Shown here in pieces: positions 45,112-55,079 of a stretch of 64,000 bases of DNA. The notes below the pieces were generated by a model. The model saw only the letters and a program-made list of their open reading frames with translations, did not search any database and had not been told where the DNA came from. Positions within the stretch are counted from its first letter, which is position 1, and each line of letters starts with the position of its first letter. The translations under genes were made by a program, and so were the position numbers. Source of the stretch: Lutibacter agarilyticus (GTDB lineage Bacteria > Bacteroidota > Bacteroidia > Flavobacteriales > Flavobacteriaceae); the NCBI RefSeq assembly GCF_900188235.1, contig NZ_FZNT01000003.1:248001-312000 (forward strand), read 5' to 3'.

Positions 45112-48100
45112 ATGCAGTATAAAAAAATTGTTTTACTTATTTTTTTGTTTTTGATAACCCTTTCTATATCAGCACAAAAAACAGCAATTTACACCAACAA
45201 CCTTAAAGATTACAATCACGCACTTGAATTGTATCAAAATAACTCTTTTGTAGCAGCTCAAGAAAAATTCAATACCGTTAAAATTCAATTTGAAGATACT
45301 TCTGAATTAAAAGCTAACTGTGAGTATTATGCAGCAAACTGTGCTGTTAAGTTAGGTCAACCTAATTCTGATAAATTGATGCAACAATTTGTTGATAATT
45401 TTCCAACAAGCACCAAAAGAAATAGCGCTTTTATTGATGTTGCAGATTATTATTTTAAAGTAGGAAAATACTCTTATGCAGCAAAATGGTATTCAAAAGT
45501 AACTACCACCAATTTAAGTTTAAATAAAGAAGAAGAATTCAATTTTAATTACGGCTATTCATTATTTGCTTCAAAGAGTTATGCAACTGCTAAAGAATAT
45601 TTTTTAACACTTTTAGACTCTCAAAAATATGGAGCGCAAGCAAAATATTATTACGGCTTTATAGCTTACAATCAAGATGATTTTGATACTGCAGGAAAAT
45701 ATCTAGGTGAAGTTGAAAACAACACAGCTTTTAAAACTAATGTTTCTTATTACTTGGCCGATATGAACTTTAAGCTGGGTAATTTTCAAAAAGCAATTGA
45801 TTACGGACTGCCTTTGTTAGAAAAAGCAAAAAAATTGGAGCATTCTGAAATTTCAAAAATTGTTGGTGAGAGTTATTTCAACCAACAAAAATATGAAGAA
45901 GCAATACCTCATTTACAGAATTACAAAGGTAAAAACAGTAAATGGAATAATACCGATTATTACTTATTAGGGTATGCTTTTTTTAAACAGCATGATTTTG
46001 AAAGCGCCATTAACAATTTCAATAAAATTATTGATGGAAAAAACGCTGTTTCGCAAAATGCCTTTTACCATTTAGCCGAATGTTACTTAAAATTAGATGA
46101 AAAACAAGCTGCACTAAATGCTTTTAAAAATGCTTCAGAAATGGAATTTAGCCCAGAAATAAAAAAGGATGCTTGGTTAAATTATGCTAAATTAAGTTAT
46201 GACATTGGAAATCCGTATAAGAGCGTTCCCGAAGTTTTAAAAGAATATTTAGCATTGTATCCAAGTTCTAAACCTGTTGCAGAAATAAACGATTTAATTA
46301 TTAGCGCCTATGTTTCTTCTAAAGATTACACAGGGGCTTTGGATCATTTAACCAGTAAAAAAACTACTAAAGAACAGGCAACTTACCAAAAAGTGGCATT
46401 TTATTATGGAACAGAACTTTTCAACAACAATTCCTACGAACAAGCCAAGGAAAATCTTGAAAAATCCTTAACAGTTTCAGCCGATAAAAAAATTAAAGCA
46501 CAAGCAACATTTTGGAAAGGTGAAACAAATTACCGATTAAATAATTTTGCCGCTGCCATAGAAGATTTCAACAAATTTACTGCAATGCCTGAAGCTTCAC
46601 AAACTGCTGAATTTGAAAATCTAAATTACCATAAAGCTTATGCTTATTTCAAACAAAAAGACTACTCAAATGCTACTAAGGAGTTTTTAAAATTCATTGA
46701 TAAAAATACTGACAACGATTTAAAAAGAAATGATAGTTATTTACGCTTAGGTGACGGCTATTTTGTTACTTCAAACTATGCTAAAGCAATTGATTACTAT
46801 TCAAAAGCTTTAAAAACGGGTGAAGTTGAAAGTGATTATGCACAATTTCAAAAAGCCATTAGTTTTGGATTAACTGGAGATGAAGATGCTAAAATTAATG
46901 AACTAAACATCTTTTTAAGAAAACAACAAAAATCTATTTACACCGACGATGCGTATTATGTTTTAGGAAATTCTTACTTAAAAAAAGGCAACAATAAATT
47001 AGCCATAGAAAATTACGACCACCTAATTTCAAAATTAAAAAGAAGTCCGCTTATTTCAAAAGCACTGCTTAAAAAAGGGATTATTTATTACAATTCCGAC
47101 AAAAACGAACAAGCCTTAGCAACCTATAAAAATGTGGTTACTCGTTTTCCAAATACTGCAGAAGCAATGCAAGCTGTAAAAAATATTCGTCAAATTTATG
47201 TTGATTTAGGGCGTGTAGATGAATATGCAAACTGGGTAAAAACTATTGATTTTGTAAATGTATCAGATGCTGAATTAGACAATGATATGTATGAATCTGC
47301 TGAAAAGCAATACCTACAAAACAATCATAAAAAAGCAATTCAAAGTTTTGAAAAATACTTGCTGCGGTTTCCTAAAGGACTACACACAATAGCTGCTCAC
47401 TTTTATTTAGCACAATCCTTGTTTTCTGAAAACAAACACACTAAAACAATTCCGCATTATAAATTTGTAATTGATCAAGAACAAACTGAATTTACAGAAG
47501 ATGCATTGTCTAAATTAGCATTGGTTTATTTAGAAGCAACTCAATGGAACGAAGCAGTTAAAACCTTGGAAAGGTTAGAAACTGAAGTAAATTTACCGCA
47601 AAACATTACGTTTGCGCAAACCAACTTAATGAAAGGTTATTATGCTGAAAAAAAATACACGAAAGCGGTTGAATATGCCGAAAATGTTTTAAAAAACAAC
47701 AAACTTGAAGATCGCATAAAATCTGATGCTTATACTATTATTGCACGTTCAGCCATAAAAAATGGCAGTGAAAACAAAGCCCGTGATGCGTACAAAAAAG
47801 TTGAAACAATTGCTTCAGGAGAACTTATGGCGGAAGCTCTTTTTTATAGTGCGTATTTTGAAAATTTAGACGGAAGCTATCGCGTTTCAAATGAAATAGT
47901 TCAAAAAATAGCTGCCGATTATGCTGCTTATAAATATTGGGCTGCCAAAGGTTTAATTGTAATGGCTAAAAACTATTATGAATTAAATGATGCCTACCAA
48001 GCCTCTTATATTTTAGAAAGTGTTATAAAAAACTTTGAACAATTTAACGATGTTGTTGAAGAAGCTACTACTGAATTGAACCGAGTAAAAACTGAACAAG

Positions 48101-48129
48101 CAAAAACAAACGAATCAATTAAAAATTAA
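45112..48129 (+). CDS. Large periplasmic TPR-repeat protein
   Basis: The 1005-aa protein has a signal peptide (1-22, LSISAQ). About twenty tetratricopeptide-like helical pairs run over its whole length (for example AKYYYGFIAYNQDDFDTAGKYLGEVE, AFYHLAECYLKLDEKQAALNAFKNA, DDAYYVLGNSYLKKGNNKLAIENYDHLIS). It has no enzymatic domain. It is probably a periplasmic or outer-membrane-associated scaffold. It is followed at once by an outer-membrane beta-barrel gene, and the pair is widespread in flavobacteria. A shared envelope-assembly function is inferred from this context only. Confidence 0.87.
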   Translation: MQYKKIVLLIFLFLITLSISAQKTAIYTNNLKDYNHALELYQNNSFVAAQEKFNTVKIQFEDTSELKANCEYYAANCAVKLGQPNSDKLMQQFVDNFPTSTKRNSAFIDVADYYFKVGKYSYAAKWYSKVTTTNLSLNKEEEFNFNYGYSLFASKSYATAKEYFLTLLDSQKYGAQAKYYYGFIAYNQDDFDTAGKYLGEVENNTAFKTNVSYYLADMNFKLGNFQKAIDYGLPLLEKAKKLEHSEISKIVGESYFNQQKYEEAIPHLQNYKGKNSKWNNTDYYLLGYAFFKQHDFESAINNFNKIIDGKNAVSQNAFYHLAECYLKLDEKQAALNAFKNASEMEFSPEIKKDAWLNYAKLSYDIGNPYKSVPEVLKEYLALYPSSKPVAEINDLIISAYVSSKDYTGALDHLTSKKTTKEQATYQKVAFYYGTELFNNNSYEQAKENLEKSLTVSADKKIKAQATFWKGETNYRLNNFAAAIEDFNKFTAMPEASQTAEFENLNYHKAYAYFKQKDYSNATKEFLKFIDKNTDNDLKRNDSYLRLGDGYFVTSNYAKAIDYYSKALKTGEVESDYAQFQKAISFGLTGDEDAKINELNIFLRKQQKSIYTDDAYYVLGNSYLKKGNNKLAIENYDHLISKLKRSPLISKALLKKGIIYYNSDKNEQALATYKNVVTRFPNTAEAMQAVKNIRQIYVDLGRVDEYANWVKTIDFVNVSDAELDNDMYESAEKQYLQNNHKKAIQSFEKYLLRFPKGLHTIAAHFYLAQSLFSENKHTKTIPHYKFVIDQEQTEFTEDALSKLALVYLEATQWNEAVKTLERLETEVNLPQNITFAQTNLMKGYYAEKKYTKAVEYAENVLKNNKLEDRIKSDAYTIIARSAIKNGSENKARDAYKKVETIASGELMAEALFYSAYFENLDGSYRVSNEIVQKIAADYAAYKYWAAKGLIVMAKNYYELNDAYQASYILESVIKNFEQFNDVVEEATTELNRVKTEQAKTNESIKN

Positions 48130-48181
48130 AATGAATACAAGTTTATACCTTTTAATTATTCAAATTCTAAAAAAACACCAC

Positions 48182-49909
48182 ATGCGAAAGCTATTTATAA
48201 CTTCAATATTACTTTTATTCACAATTGTTTCAATTGCTCAGAAAACAAAAAAAGACACCTTAAAAACAGAGGAAATAACGGTGGTAAAACCATACACTCC
48301 AACTATTTCAGAAGCGTTTAAAGTAAAATCAAACCCCACTATTAACGATCAGAATTTTCAAAAAGAAACCGTGAATTACAGTATTTTCTCTGTTCCTGTC
48401 GCTAGTACATTTACACCTTCAAAAGGAAAAGCACAAGGGTTAAAAAGAGCTCCAAAAGAGCGTTTGTACGAAAATTATGTTTCTGCCGGATTTGGAAATT
48501 ACACAACACCTTTGTTTGAAGCTTTTTTACATTCAGGAGATAAACGTTACAATGATTATGGAGTATTTTTAAAATACCAATCTTCACAAGGAGGAATTAA
48601 AGATGTTTTATTAGACGACAATTATTCAGATATACAAGTAGATTTATTTTACAAACAGTTTGAACGCGATTTTGATTGGAAAATTAACGCTGGTTACAAC
48701 CGCGAACTTTATAATTATTATGGCTTACCAACTTCTATTACTTTTGATGACAACGTACTTGATAATATAGATGAAAAACAAGTATACAACAGTATTTATT
48801 TAGGAGGTTCAATTAATTTTGAGGATGCTATTTTTAATAGTGGAACTATTGAAATTATCAACTTTTTTGACGCATACAACTCTAATGAATTACGATTTTT
48901 AGCAAAACCTACTTTTGAATTCCCTCTTTCAACTGAAGCTATCCATGCTGAAGTTTTAGTAGATTACATCAATGGAAAATTTGATCAAAGTTATGCGTCT
49001 TCTAATGAACTTACTTATAGTTTTTTGAACTTGGGAGTTACTCCTAATTTTGAAATTTTAAAAGACGATTTAAGCATCAATTTAGGTGTAAAACTATATT
49101 ACACATTCGATTTAGAAAATAGCAGCAATCAATTTAAAGCTTATCCAAATGTTACTGCTTCATACAAAGTGGTAAATGATATTTTTATTCTTACAGCAGG
49201 TGTTACTGGAGATTTAATTCAGAATTCTTATCGTAATTTCACGCAGGAAAATCCGTTTGTTTCACCAACATTAAACATACAACAAACCGATCAACAATAC
49301 AACGCTTTTATAGGAGCAAAAGGAAAATTAGCTTCAAATATTGGGTACAATGTAAACGTTAATTATATGAACGAAAAAGACAAAGCCTTGTTTACTCAAA
49401 ACCAAACTTTAACAGATGGAACTATTTTAGCAATCAACGCTTATGAAGCTGGAAACTCTTTTAAAGTAGTTTATGACGATGTAAGCACCATTAACGCTTC
49501 CGCAGAAGTAAACGTGGAAGTTTCTAAAGAATTTCAACTTAATGTTGGACTAAATTATTCAAACTATACAATTACAAATGAATTAGAGGCATGGAATTTA
49601 CCTGAATTTACAGCTAGGCTTTCTGCAGCTTATAAAACTGAAAAATGGCATGTTGGCACTCTATTATTTTTTAGGGGAACTACTAAAGATTTTGTAATTT
49701 CTTATGGCGATTTACCTGTAAACGGAAGCATCGTAAAAAACGAATCTTATGTAGATTTGAATTTTAACGGAGGTTATATTTTTTCAGACAGACTTTCAGT
49801 ATTTGGAAAAATTAACAACGCTGTTAGTAAAAGTTACGAACGTTTTGTAAATTATCCTGTGCAATCCATTCAATTGCTTGCAGGTGTTACTTATAAATTC
49901 GATTTATAA
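48182..49909 (+). CDS. Outer-membrane beta-barrel protein (TonB-receptor-like)
   Basis: The 575-aa protein has a signal peptide (RKLFITSILLLFTIVSIAQ). A short periplasmic N-terminus follows (EEITVVKPYTPTISEAFKVKSNP) and then about 480 residues of alternating amphipathic strands ending with YVDLNFNGGYIFSDRLSVFGKINN and LLAGVTYKFDL, as in TonB-dependent receptors. A clear plug domain is missing, so it is shorter than a full receptor and may be a barrel partner of the preceding TPR protein. The frame is open from ATG 48131, but the signal peptide begins at ATG 48182, 52 nt after the TPR gene stop. Confidence 0.82.
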   Translation: MRKLFITSILLLFTIVSIAQKTKKDTLKTEEITVVKPYTPTISEAFKVKSNPTINDQNFQKETVNYSIFSVPVASTFTPSKGKAQGLKRAPKERLYENYVSAGFGNYTTPLFEAFLHSGDKRYNDYGVFLKYQSSQGGIKDVLLDDNYSDIQVDLFYKQFERDFDWKINAGYNRELYNYYGLPTSITFDDNVLDNIDEKQVYNSIYLGGSINFEDAIFNSGTIEIINFFDAYNSNELRFLAKPTFEFPLSTEAIHAEVLVDYINGKFDQSYASSNELTYSFLNLGVTPNFEILKDDLSINLGVKLYYTFDLENSSNQFKAYPNVTASYKVVNDIFILTAGVTGDLIQNSYRNFTQENPFVSPTLNIQQTDQQYNAFIGAKGKLASNIGYNVNVNYMNEKDKALFTQNQTLTDGTILAINAYEAGNSFKVVYDDVSTINASAEVNVEVSKEFQLNVGLNYSNYTITNELEAWNLPEFTARLSAAYKTEKWHVGTLLFFRGTTKDFVISYGDLPVNGSIVKNESYVDLNFNGGYIFSDRLSVFGKINNAVSKSYERFVNYPVQSIQLLAGVTYKFDL

Positions 49910-49963
49910 TTTAAGCCCTTTTATTTATGAACTTTTAAATTTTCATTTTTACTCTTGATATTG

Positions 49964-52183
49964 CTAAAATTTTACCACCCTAATGGCTGCTAGCATTTTC
50001 TCAGACAAGTTATACAGCCATTTTACCTGCTCAGAAACTAGGTGAGTTTCTTTTAACTGCTCTGCCATTTCAGTAGACACTTCAATACCTTGAGCTATCT
50101 CTTCATCTCTTTTATTCGATAATTTTTCAAAAGAGTTTTCATATAAAAGATGTGCTTTTTTAATATTTGAACTTTTAACTTTTTCACTTTCATTTTCTTC
50201 TAAGAGTTCTATTGAAAGTTGTAAATTCAGTTTTATATTTTCAATAAACACCTCAAAATACACAGGAACTTCAGAAGTTTTATTATGTCTTATAAAAGTT
50301 CCTAAGGATGATAATGATGACAAAAAAGTGTTGTTTACAACAACTAATTTATAAATAGTTCCAACATCCTTTTGTTTAGACTTCGGATCTTGATTCATTC
50401 GTTCAAAAGCCGCATTTAAATTCCCAATTGCTAAAAAAGCTGCTTTTCTAGATAATTTATATGTTGTTGTAACATCTCCCTTTTCATGATAAAAAATCGA
50501 AATTTGCTCTAAAAACTTCTTATTATTTTTTAACGCATCAGTAATATATTCACCTACATTTTGAAATTCCCAAGAAGGCCACAAAAAATAGATGGAAGCA
50601 AATGATAAAAACGCACCTATAAGCGTATCAAAAATTCTAAACTTAATAACAGATAAAATATTTGGCTCTAACAAGGCAAAAACAAAAATTACATTTAAGG
50701 TTATAAAAATGGCCGCGTTTCGGTAATTTTTCTGCATAATTGAAAGCGCTATAGGCAATGAAATTATTGAAATTACAGCATAAATTATGGTGTTTTGTGT
50801 TACTAAAATAATGGCTATTGCAATTGCAGCACCTATTAAAGTACCTATAACTCTGTTTATTGAACGCTGTTTTGTAAGACCGTAACTTGGTCTCATAATG
50901 ACAATAATTGTTAACATAATCCAGTACGGATTTTGCATTTCAAAAATCTTACCTATTAAAAACCCAATTAAAAAAACAATTGCCAAACGCAATGAATGCT
51001 TAAAAATAGGCGATTTAAAACTGAAATTTTCTTGTAATTTTTTTAAATCGTAATCTTGTGGTGTTATAAATTTATCTGAATCACGGCTAATTGTAATTTT
51101 ATTATTATATGAATAATTTCCTAAAATTCGTTTAAGACCTGTTATATTTTGAACCTGTTTTTCTTGATATTTTTTTAAATTTGAAAGCATTAAAGTACCT
51201 ATTCTAGACTTAGGTAAACCTACTAAAATTCGGTAATAATCAATTTCTCTTCCAATGTCACTTAACTGTTGATCTAACTTTTCAGAAATTGTTAGTTTCT
51301 CTTCTTTTCGTATAACTTTTGAAATATGATCTAGCTCATTGGCCATTTCAAAAATAAGATCTTTAAAAATCGCTACTTTATCTTGGTGCTTTTCAAAAAC
51401 CACATCAAAATTTTCATAATCAACTGGATTAGAAATTGCCAACTCCAAAATATCAACCAATTCTGAAAAGAATAATTGCTGCCTTCTAATTCTATTTGAA
51501 AACTCCGACTCTTTACGACTTTGTAAAATAATAGTTCTTAAAATTTCTAATAAATCTGTTATTTCAGTTTGAAGTTGAAATAGTTTTTTATACAATTCAG
51601 TTCTGTTAGAAGTGCGCATCAATAATTCACCTCGTACTCTTAAAAATTCTGCTGTTTTTTCTGTTACTTCACCAAATAAAAAATCGGTTTGTGCCCTTGG
51701 AAACAAAAACAATCGTACCATTGAAAGCGACACATACCACAAACCACCTAAACCAACTAACAATGCATGTGTTACTACACTCGTTTCATTATAATCATGT
51801 GAAAAACTTAAAACAATGGCAAACAATCCTCCAAAAGCAATTAATGAAGCTCTAAACCCAAAAACAGAGAGATAAGAAATAAAAAAAACTATAACACCCA
51901 ATAACGGAAGTAATAGCCAAAAATAATTTATTAAAGAACCGAACAATAAAGTAACAAGAACTGATAACAAAACAGCTAACAAAATTCCATAAAAATTATG
52001 CTTAACACTCCCGGGAATATCAGCCGGAGAACAAAATAAAACACCTAAAGCAACACTAACTCCTAAATTAATATCATTTAAATAATAAAAACTCAAAAAA
52101 ATGGGTAGTATTATAGCTATTGCCATAACAATAGCTTTCATAAAGTTTAAACTTTTAAAAAATCGATTTAAAGTAGTAAGCAT
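49964..52183 (-). CDS. FUSC family inner-membrane protein (YccS/YhfK-like)
   Basis: The 739-aa protein has two membrane blocks of about six helices each (about 18-165 and 390-540). They are separated by a long cytoplasmic helical domain (170-385), and a final helical domain follows. The second block carries the family pattern NPYWIMLTIIVIMRPSYGLTKQRSINRVIGTLIGA. FUSC proteins resemble aromatic-acid or fusaric-acid efflux components; the substrate here is unknown. No membrane-fusion partner is adjacent. It is transcribed alone, convergent with the barrel gene. Confidence 0.88.
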   Translation of the reverse strand: MLTTLNRFFKSLNFMKAIVMAIAIILPIFLSFYYLNDINLGVSVALGVLFCSPADIPGSVKHNFYGILLAVLLSVLVTLLFGSLINYFWLLLPLLGVIVFFISYLSVFGFRASLIAFGGLFAIVLSFSHDYNETSVVTHALLVGLGGLWYVSLSMVRLFLFPRAQTDFLFGEVTEKTAEFLRVRGELLMRTSNRTELYKKLFQLQTEITDLLEILRTIILQSRKESEFSNRIRRQQLFFSELVDILELAISNPVDYENFDVVFEKHQDKVAIFKDLIFEMANELDHISKVIRKEEKLTISEKLDQQLSDIGREIDYYRILVGLPKSRIGTLMLSNLKKYQEKQVQNITGLKRILGNYSYNNKITISRDSDKFITPQDYDLKKLQENFSFKSPIFKHSLRLAIVFLIGFLIGKIFEMQNPYWIMLTIIVIMRPSYGLTKQRSINRVIGTLIGAAIAIAIILVTQNTIIYAVISIISLPIALSIMQKNYRNAAIFITLNVIFVFALLEPNILSVIKFRIFDTLIGAFLSFASIYFLWPSWEFQNVGEYITDALKNNKKFLEQISIFYHEKGDVTTTYKLSRKAAFLAIGNLNAAFERMNQDPKSKQKDVGTIYKLVVVNNTFLSSLSSLGTFIRHNKTSEVPVYFEVFIENIKLNLQLSIELLEENESEKVKSSNIKKAHLLYENSFEKLSNKRDEEIAQGIEVSTEMAEQLKETHLVSEQVKWLYNLSEKMLAAIRVVKF

Positions 52184-52265
52184 TTAGTTGAATTAATCCA
52201 CAAATTTACATAGTATTTTTTATTCCGTAGATTTATACTATTAATATAATGTAAAATATTTAACA

Positions 52266-52919
52266 ATGTTTCTTCACAAACATCCTTACAAACCCTTTAT
52301 ACCTAAAAATGCTACAAAACTAATTGTTGGTACTTTACCGCCTCCACGTTTTTATAAAGGAATATTAAAACCGGGTGATGTAGATTTTTGCTACGGAAGT
52401 ATTGATGGACAATTATGGAAAATTTTAAATGAAATTTTTAACTTAAATCTCTTATTTGAAAATAGCGAAAATGCCATTCAGCAACGAAAAAATTTCCTAA
52501 TAAAAAATAACATTGGTATTTGTGATATTGTTGCAAATTGCGAGCGTAAAAAAATAGACGCTTCAGATTTAGGTATGGAAAATATTGAACTTAGAGATAT
52601 GCTTTTCTATTTAAAAGAGTTTCCAAAAATAAACACTTTACTTTTAACCAGAGGAAATAGTAAAAATGGTCCCGAATACCATTTAAGAAGACTTCTTAAA
52701 AAAGAAAAAATTATTTTCGAATCAATTTCAACTGAAACTCCAAAAATACATCAATTCAATATAAATAAACGTACAGTTAAAGTAGTTTCACTAACAGCCC
52801 CATCAGGAGCTGCAAACCGAGCTGTTGGTAGCAATCCTGAATATAAATTACTAAAACAACTAAACCCTAAATTCAACACGTTTAACTTTAGAGTAATCCA
52901 GTATAAAAAATACTTTTAA
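52266..52919 (+). CDS. Uracil-DNA glycosylase superfamily protein
   Basis: The 217-aa protein has the shape of the UDG superfamily seen in flavobacteria: KLIVGTLPPPRFYK at the water-activating loop, VDFCYGSIDGQLWKIL, NIGICDIVANCERKKIDASD, and VVSLTAPSGAANRAVG at the DNA-intercalation loop. Such enzymes remove uracil or other damaged bases; the exact substrate of this branch is not established. The stop codon abuts the stop of the convergent CDGSH gene with no base between. Confidence 0.78.
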   Translation: MFLHKHPYKPFIPKNATKLIVGTLPPPRFYKGILKPGDVDFCYGSIDGQLWKILNEIFNLNLLFENSENAIQQRKNFLIKNNIGICDIVANCERKKIDASDLGMENIELRDMLFYLKEFPKINTLLLTRGNSKNGPEYHLRRLLKKEKIIFESISTETPKIHQFNINKRTVKVVSLTAPSGAANRAVGSNPEYKLLKQLNPKFNTFNFRVIQYKKYF

Positions 52920-53153
52920 CTATTTATGTGATCCGTCGCAAAAAGGACCTTTTTTAGTTTGCTTACAAGTACATAAATATTTCGTTTCAGTTTTTTCAGC
53001 AGTAAATACATTAGGAGCCATTCCAGATCCTTTGTGTTTTCCATCACAAAACGGCTGACTTTCAGATAATCCACAAGTACACCAAGCATATTTTTTACCA
53101 GCTTCTAATTCAACTGCCAAAGGATTATCTCCTCCTCTTTTAGGTAAATCCAT
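52920..53153 (-). CDS. CDGSH iron-sulfur domain protein (tandem motif)
   Basis: The 77-aa protein has two CDGSH-type clusters: CTCGLSESQPFCDGKH and CTCKQTKKGPFCDGSH. Each has the three Cys and one His that hold a [2Fe-2S] cluster. The tandem form is typical of small soluble bacterial mitoNEET relatives, thought to act in electron transfer or cluster handling. The frame is open from 53189; I start at ATG 53153 (MDLPKRGG), where family members begin. Confidence 0.9.
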   Translation of the reverse strand: MDLPKRGGDNPLAVELEAGKKYAWCTCGLSESQPFCDGKHKGSGMAPNVFTAEKTETKYLCTCKQTKKGPFCDGSHK

Positions 53154-53337
53154 ATTAATTTGTTTTAGATTATTTATTAAATATATCACTCTAAAAGCTC
53201 CCGTGCAAATCTTCCTTTAAACTAAATTCTTAATACAATGTTAAAAGCCTTATTTTATAAATAATAATATCCTGAAAATAAAATAAAAAACTACCATTTA
53301 AGTTATATTTGCAGCTTAATAATTTTAACTATTTAAT

Positions 53338-54168
53338 ATGAAGTATTTTATATCCCTACTACTTTTAGTGTCTTTTATTTCTTGCAATAAAGACGAAGAA
53401 AATGAATACCTTGGACAAACTGAAGATGACATTATTCAATATATCGAAGACAATAATTTAGATGCCACAAGAACTAAAAATGGAGTTTATTACGTAATTG
53501 ACGAAGAAGGTGAAGGATCCTTTCCTTTTGAAGACGCCTATGTAACCGTAAAATATACTGGCTACTTTTTAGATGGTAAAGAGTTTGATGCTAGTGGAAC
53601 TAATGGTGCTATGTTTGACCTTTTAGCCGTAATACCAGGATTTTCTGAAGGTATTGTTAATTTTAACAACGGAAGTTCAGGAACAATGTTTATCCCTCCA
53701 AGTTTAGGATATGGAGCATCAGGTGTTAATGGATTTATACCTGGAGGAGCTGTATTAATTTTCGATGTAGAAGTGGTGAAAATTACAAATCCACAAACTG
53801 AAGTTGACATTATTGATTACCTTGAAACTAATAATTTAGAAGCTGAAAGAAGCGACACTGGATTATATTATATTATTGAAGAACCGGGAACTGGAGATCC
53901 AATTACAGAATCTTCAATTGTTACAGTTGCTTATACAGGCTATTTTTTAGACGGTGTAGAATTTGATGCAAGTAGTAATTCTGGTGTGCAATTTAGCCTT
54001 CAAAATCTTATTTCAGGCTTTAAAGAAGGATTAACTTATTTTAAAGAAGGTGGTAAAGGAACTTTATTGCTTCCTCCTGAATTAGCTTATGGAGATGAAG
54101 GTTCTGCAACTGTTCCTAGAAGTGCCGTATTAATATTTGAAGTTGATGTGAAATCACTAGATAATTAA
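53338..54168 (+). CDS. Tandem FKBP-type peptidyl-prolyl isomerase lipoprotein
   Basis: The 276-aa protein has a lipoprotein signal with lipobox SFISC (Cys16), so it should be lipid-anchored in the envelope. Two FKBP domains follow: about 55-150 (VTVKYTGYFLDGKEFDAS, IPPSLGYGASG, LIFDVEVVKI) and about 175-275 (VTVAYTGYFLDGVEFDAS, LPPELAYGDEG, LIFEVDVKSL). The two are clearly a duplication within the gene. It probably assists folding of exported or outer-membrane proteins. A strong terminator follows. Confidence 0.92.
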   Translation: MKYFISLLLLVSFISCNKDEENEYLGQTEDDIIQYIEDNNLDATRTKNGVYYVIDEEGEGSFPFEDAYVTVKYTGYFLDGKEFDASGTNGAMFDLLAVIPGFSEGIVNFNNGSSGTMFIPPSLGYGASGVNGFIPGGAVLIFDVEVVKITNPQTEVDIIDYLETNNLEAERSDTGLYYIIEEPGTGDPITESSIVTVAYTGYFLDGVEFDASSNSGVQFSLQNLISGFKEGLTYFKEGGKGTLLLPPELAYGDEGSATVPRSAVLIFEVDVKSLDN

Positions 54169-54172
54169 TCAT

Positions 54173-54204
54173 AAAAAAAGCCTCATTTAAAATGAGGCTT
54201 TTTT
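54173..54204. terminator. Bidirectional terminator between FKBP gene and trpA
   Basis: AAAGCCTCATTT / AAATGAGGCTTT arms have A- and T-runs on the two sides. It ends both the FKBP transcript (+) and the trp operon (-); its edge touches the trpA stop codon. Confidence 0.92.
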
Positions 54205-54965
54205 TATTTTATCAATGAAATAAACTTATCTATTTTATCAACGCCATGTTCCGTTAGGTGTTTCACAAAAGCCGATCCAATAATAGCTCCTTTTGCACTA
54301 ACAGTCGCTTGTTGAAATGTTTCAGCATTTGAAATTCCAAAACCAACAATTTGCGGTGCTTTTAAATTCATAGCAGCAATTCTATTAAAATAATCACTTT
54401 GTGTACTTCCGAAGGAATTTTGAGCTCCTGTTACACTCGCTGAACTTACCATATAAATAAATCCGTTAGAAATACTATCAATAAAACGAATACGCTCCTC
54501 AGAAGTTTGAGGCGTAATTAAAAATACATTGATTAAACCGTATTTTTCAAAAATAGCCTTATAATTTTCATTATAATCTTGTACGGGTAAATCTGGAATA
54601 ATCAATCCGTCAATACCAATTTCAGCACATTTTTTACAAAAAGCTTCTACTCCGTATTGCATCATTGGGTTAAAATACCCCATAATAATCAAAGGAATTG
54701 AAACCGTTTTACGAATATCTTTTAATTGATTAAATAACACTTCGGAAGTCATTCCGTTATCTAAGGAAGCTGTAGAACTTGCCTGAATTGTAGGCCCATC
54801 GGCTAAAGGATCACTAAAAGGCAACCCAATTTCAATCATATCTACACCGCTTTTTTCTAAATTTTCAATTACAGTAACTGTGTCATTTAAATTGGGATAT
54901 CCGGCTGTAAAATAAATGGATAATAATTTTTTATCTTCTTGTAATTTTTGATTAATCCTGTTCAT
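54204..54965 (-). CDS. trpA: Tryptophan synthase alpha subunit
   Basis: This subunit cleaves indole-3-glycerol phosphate to indole and glyceraldehyde-3-phosphate in the alpha2beta2 complex. The 253-aa protein has the signature YFTAGYPNLNDTVTVIENL and the catalytic Glu and Asp in MIEIGLPFSDPLADGPTIQ, plus GFGISNAETF and GAIIGSAFV at the phosphate site. It is the last gene of the trp operon, 114 nt after trpB. That gap holds one of the interspersed palindromic repeats. The bidirectional terminator closes the unit. Confidence 0.96.
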   Translation of the reverse strand: MNRINQKLQEDKKLLSIYFTAGYPNLNDTVTVIENLEKSGVDMIEIGLPFSDPLADGPTIQASSTASLDNGMTSEVLFNQLKDIRKTVSIPLIIMGYFNPMMQYGVEAFCKKCAEIGIDGLIIPDLPVQDYNENYKAIFEKYGLINVFLITPQTSEERIRFIDSISNGFIYMVSSASVTGAQNSFGSTQSDYFNRIAAMNLKAPQIVGFGISNAETFQQATVSAKGAIIGSAFVKHLTEHGVDKIDKFISLIK

Positions 54966-54982
54966 TTTTATCTCTTATTATG

Positions 54983-55072
54983 TTTCGTCACCCTGAATTT
55001 ATTTCAGGGTCTCATCATAGTTGATGACTCAAAATGCATTTGATGCGATGCTAAATCAAGTTCAGCATGACG
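54983..55072 (+). repeat. Interspersed palindromic repeat between trpB and trpA
   Basis: Outer ends CGTCA and TGACG are complementary; the inner perfect hairpin is CCCTGAA-TTTAT-TTCAGGG, followed by CTCATCA. The first 34 bases are identical to those of the element at 59897-59967. It lies within the transcribed trp operon. Confidence 0.8.
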
Positions 55073-55079
55073 AGATGCT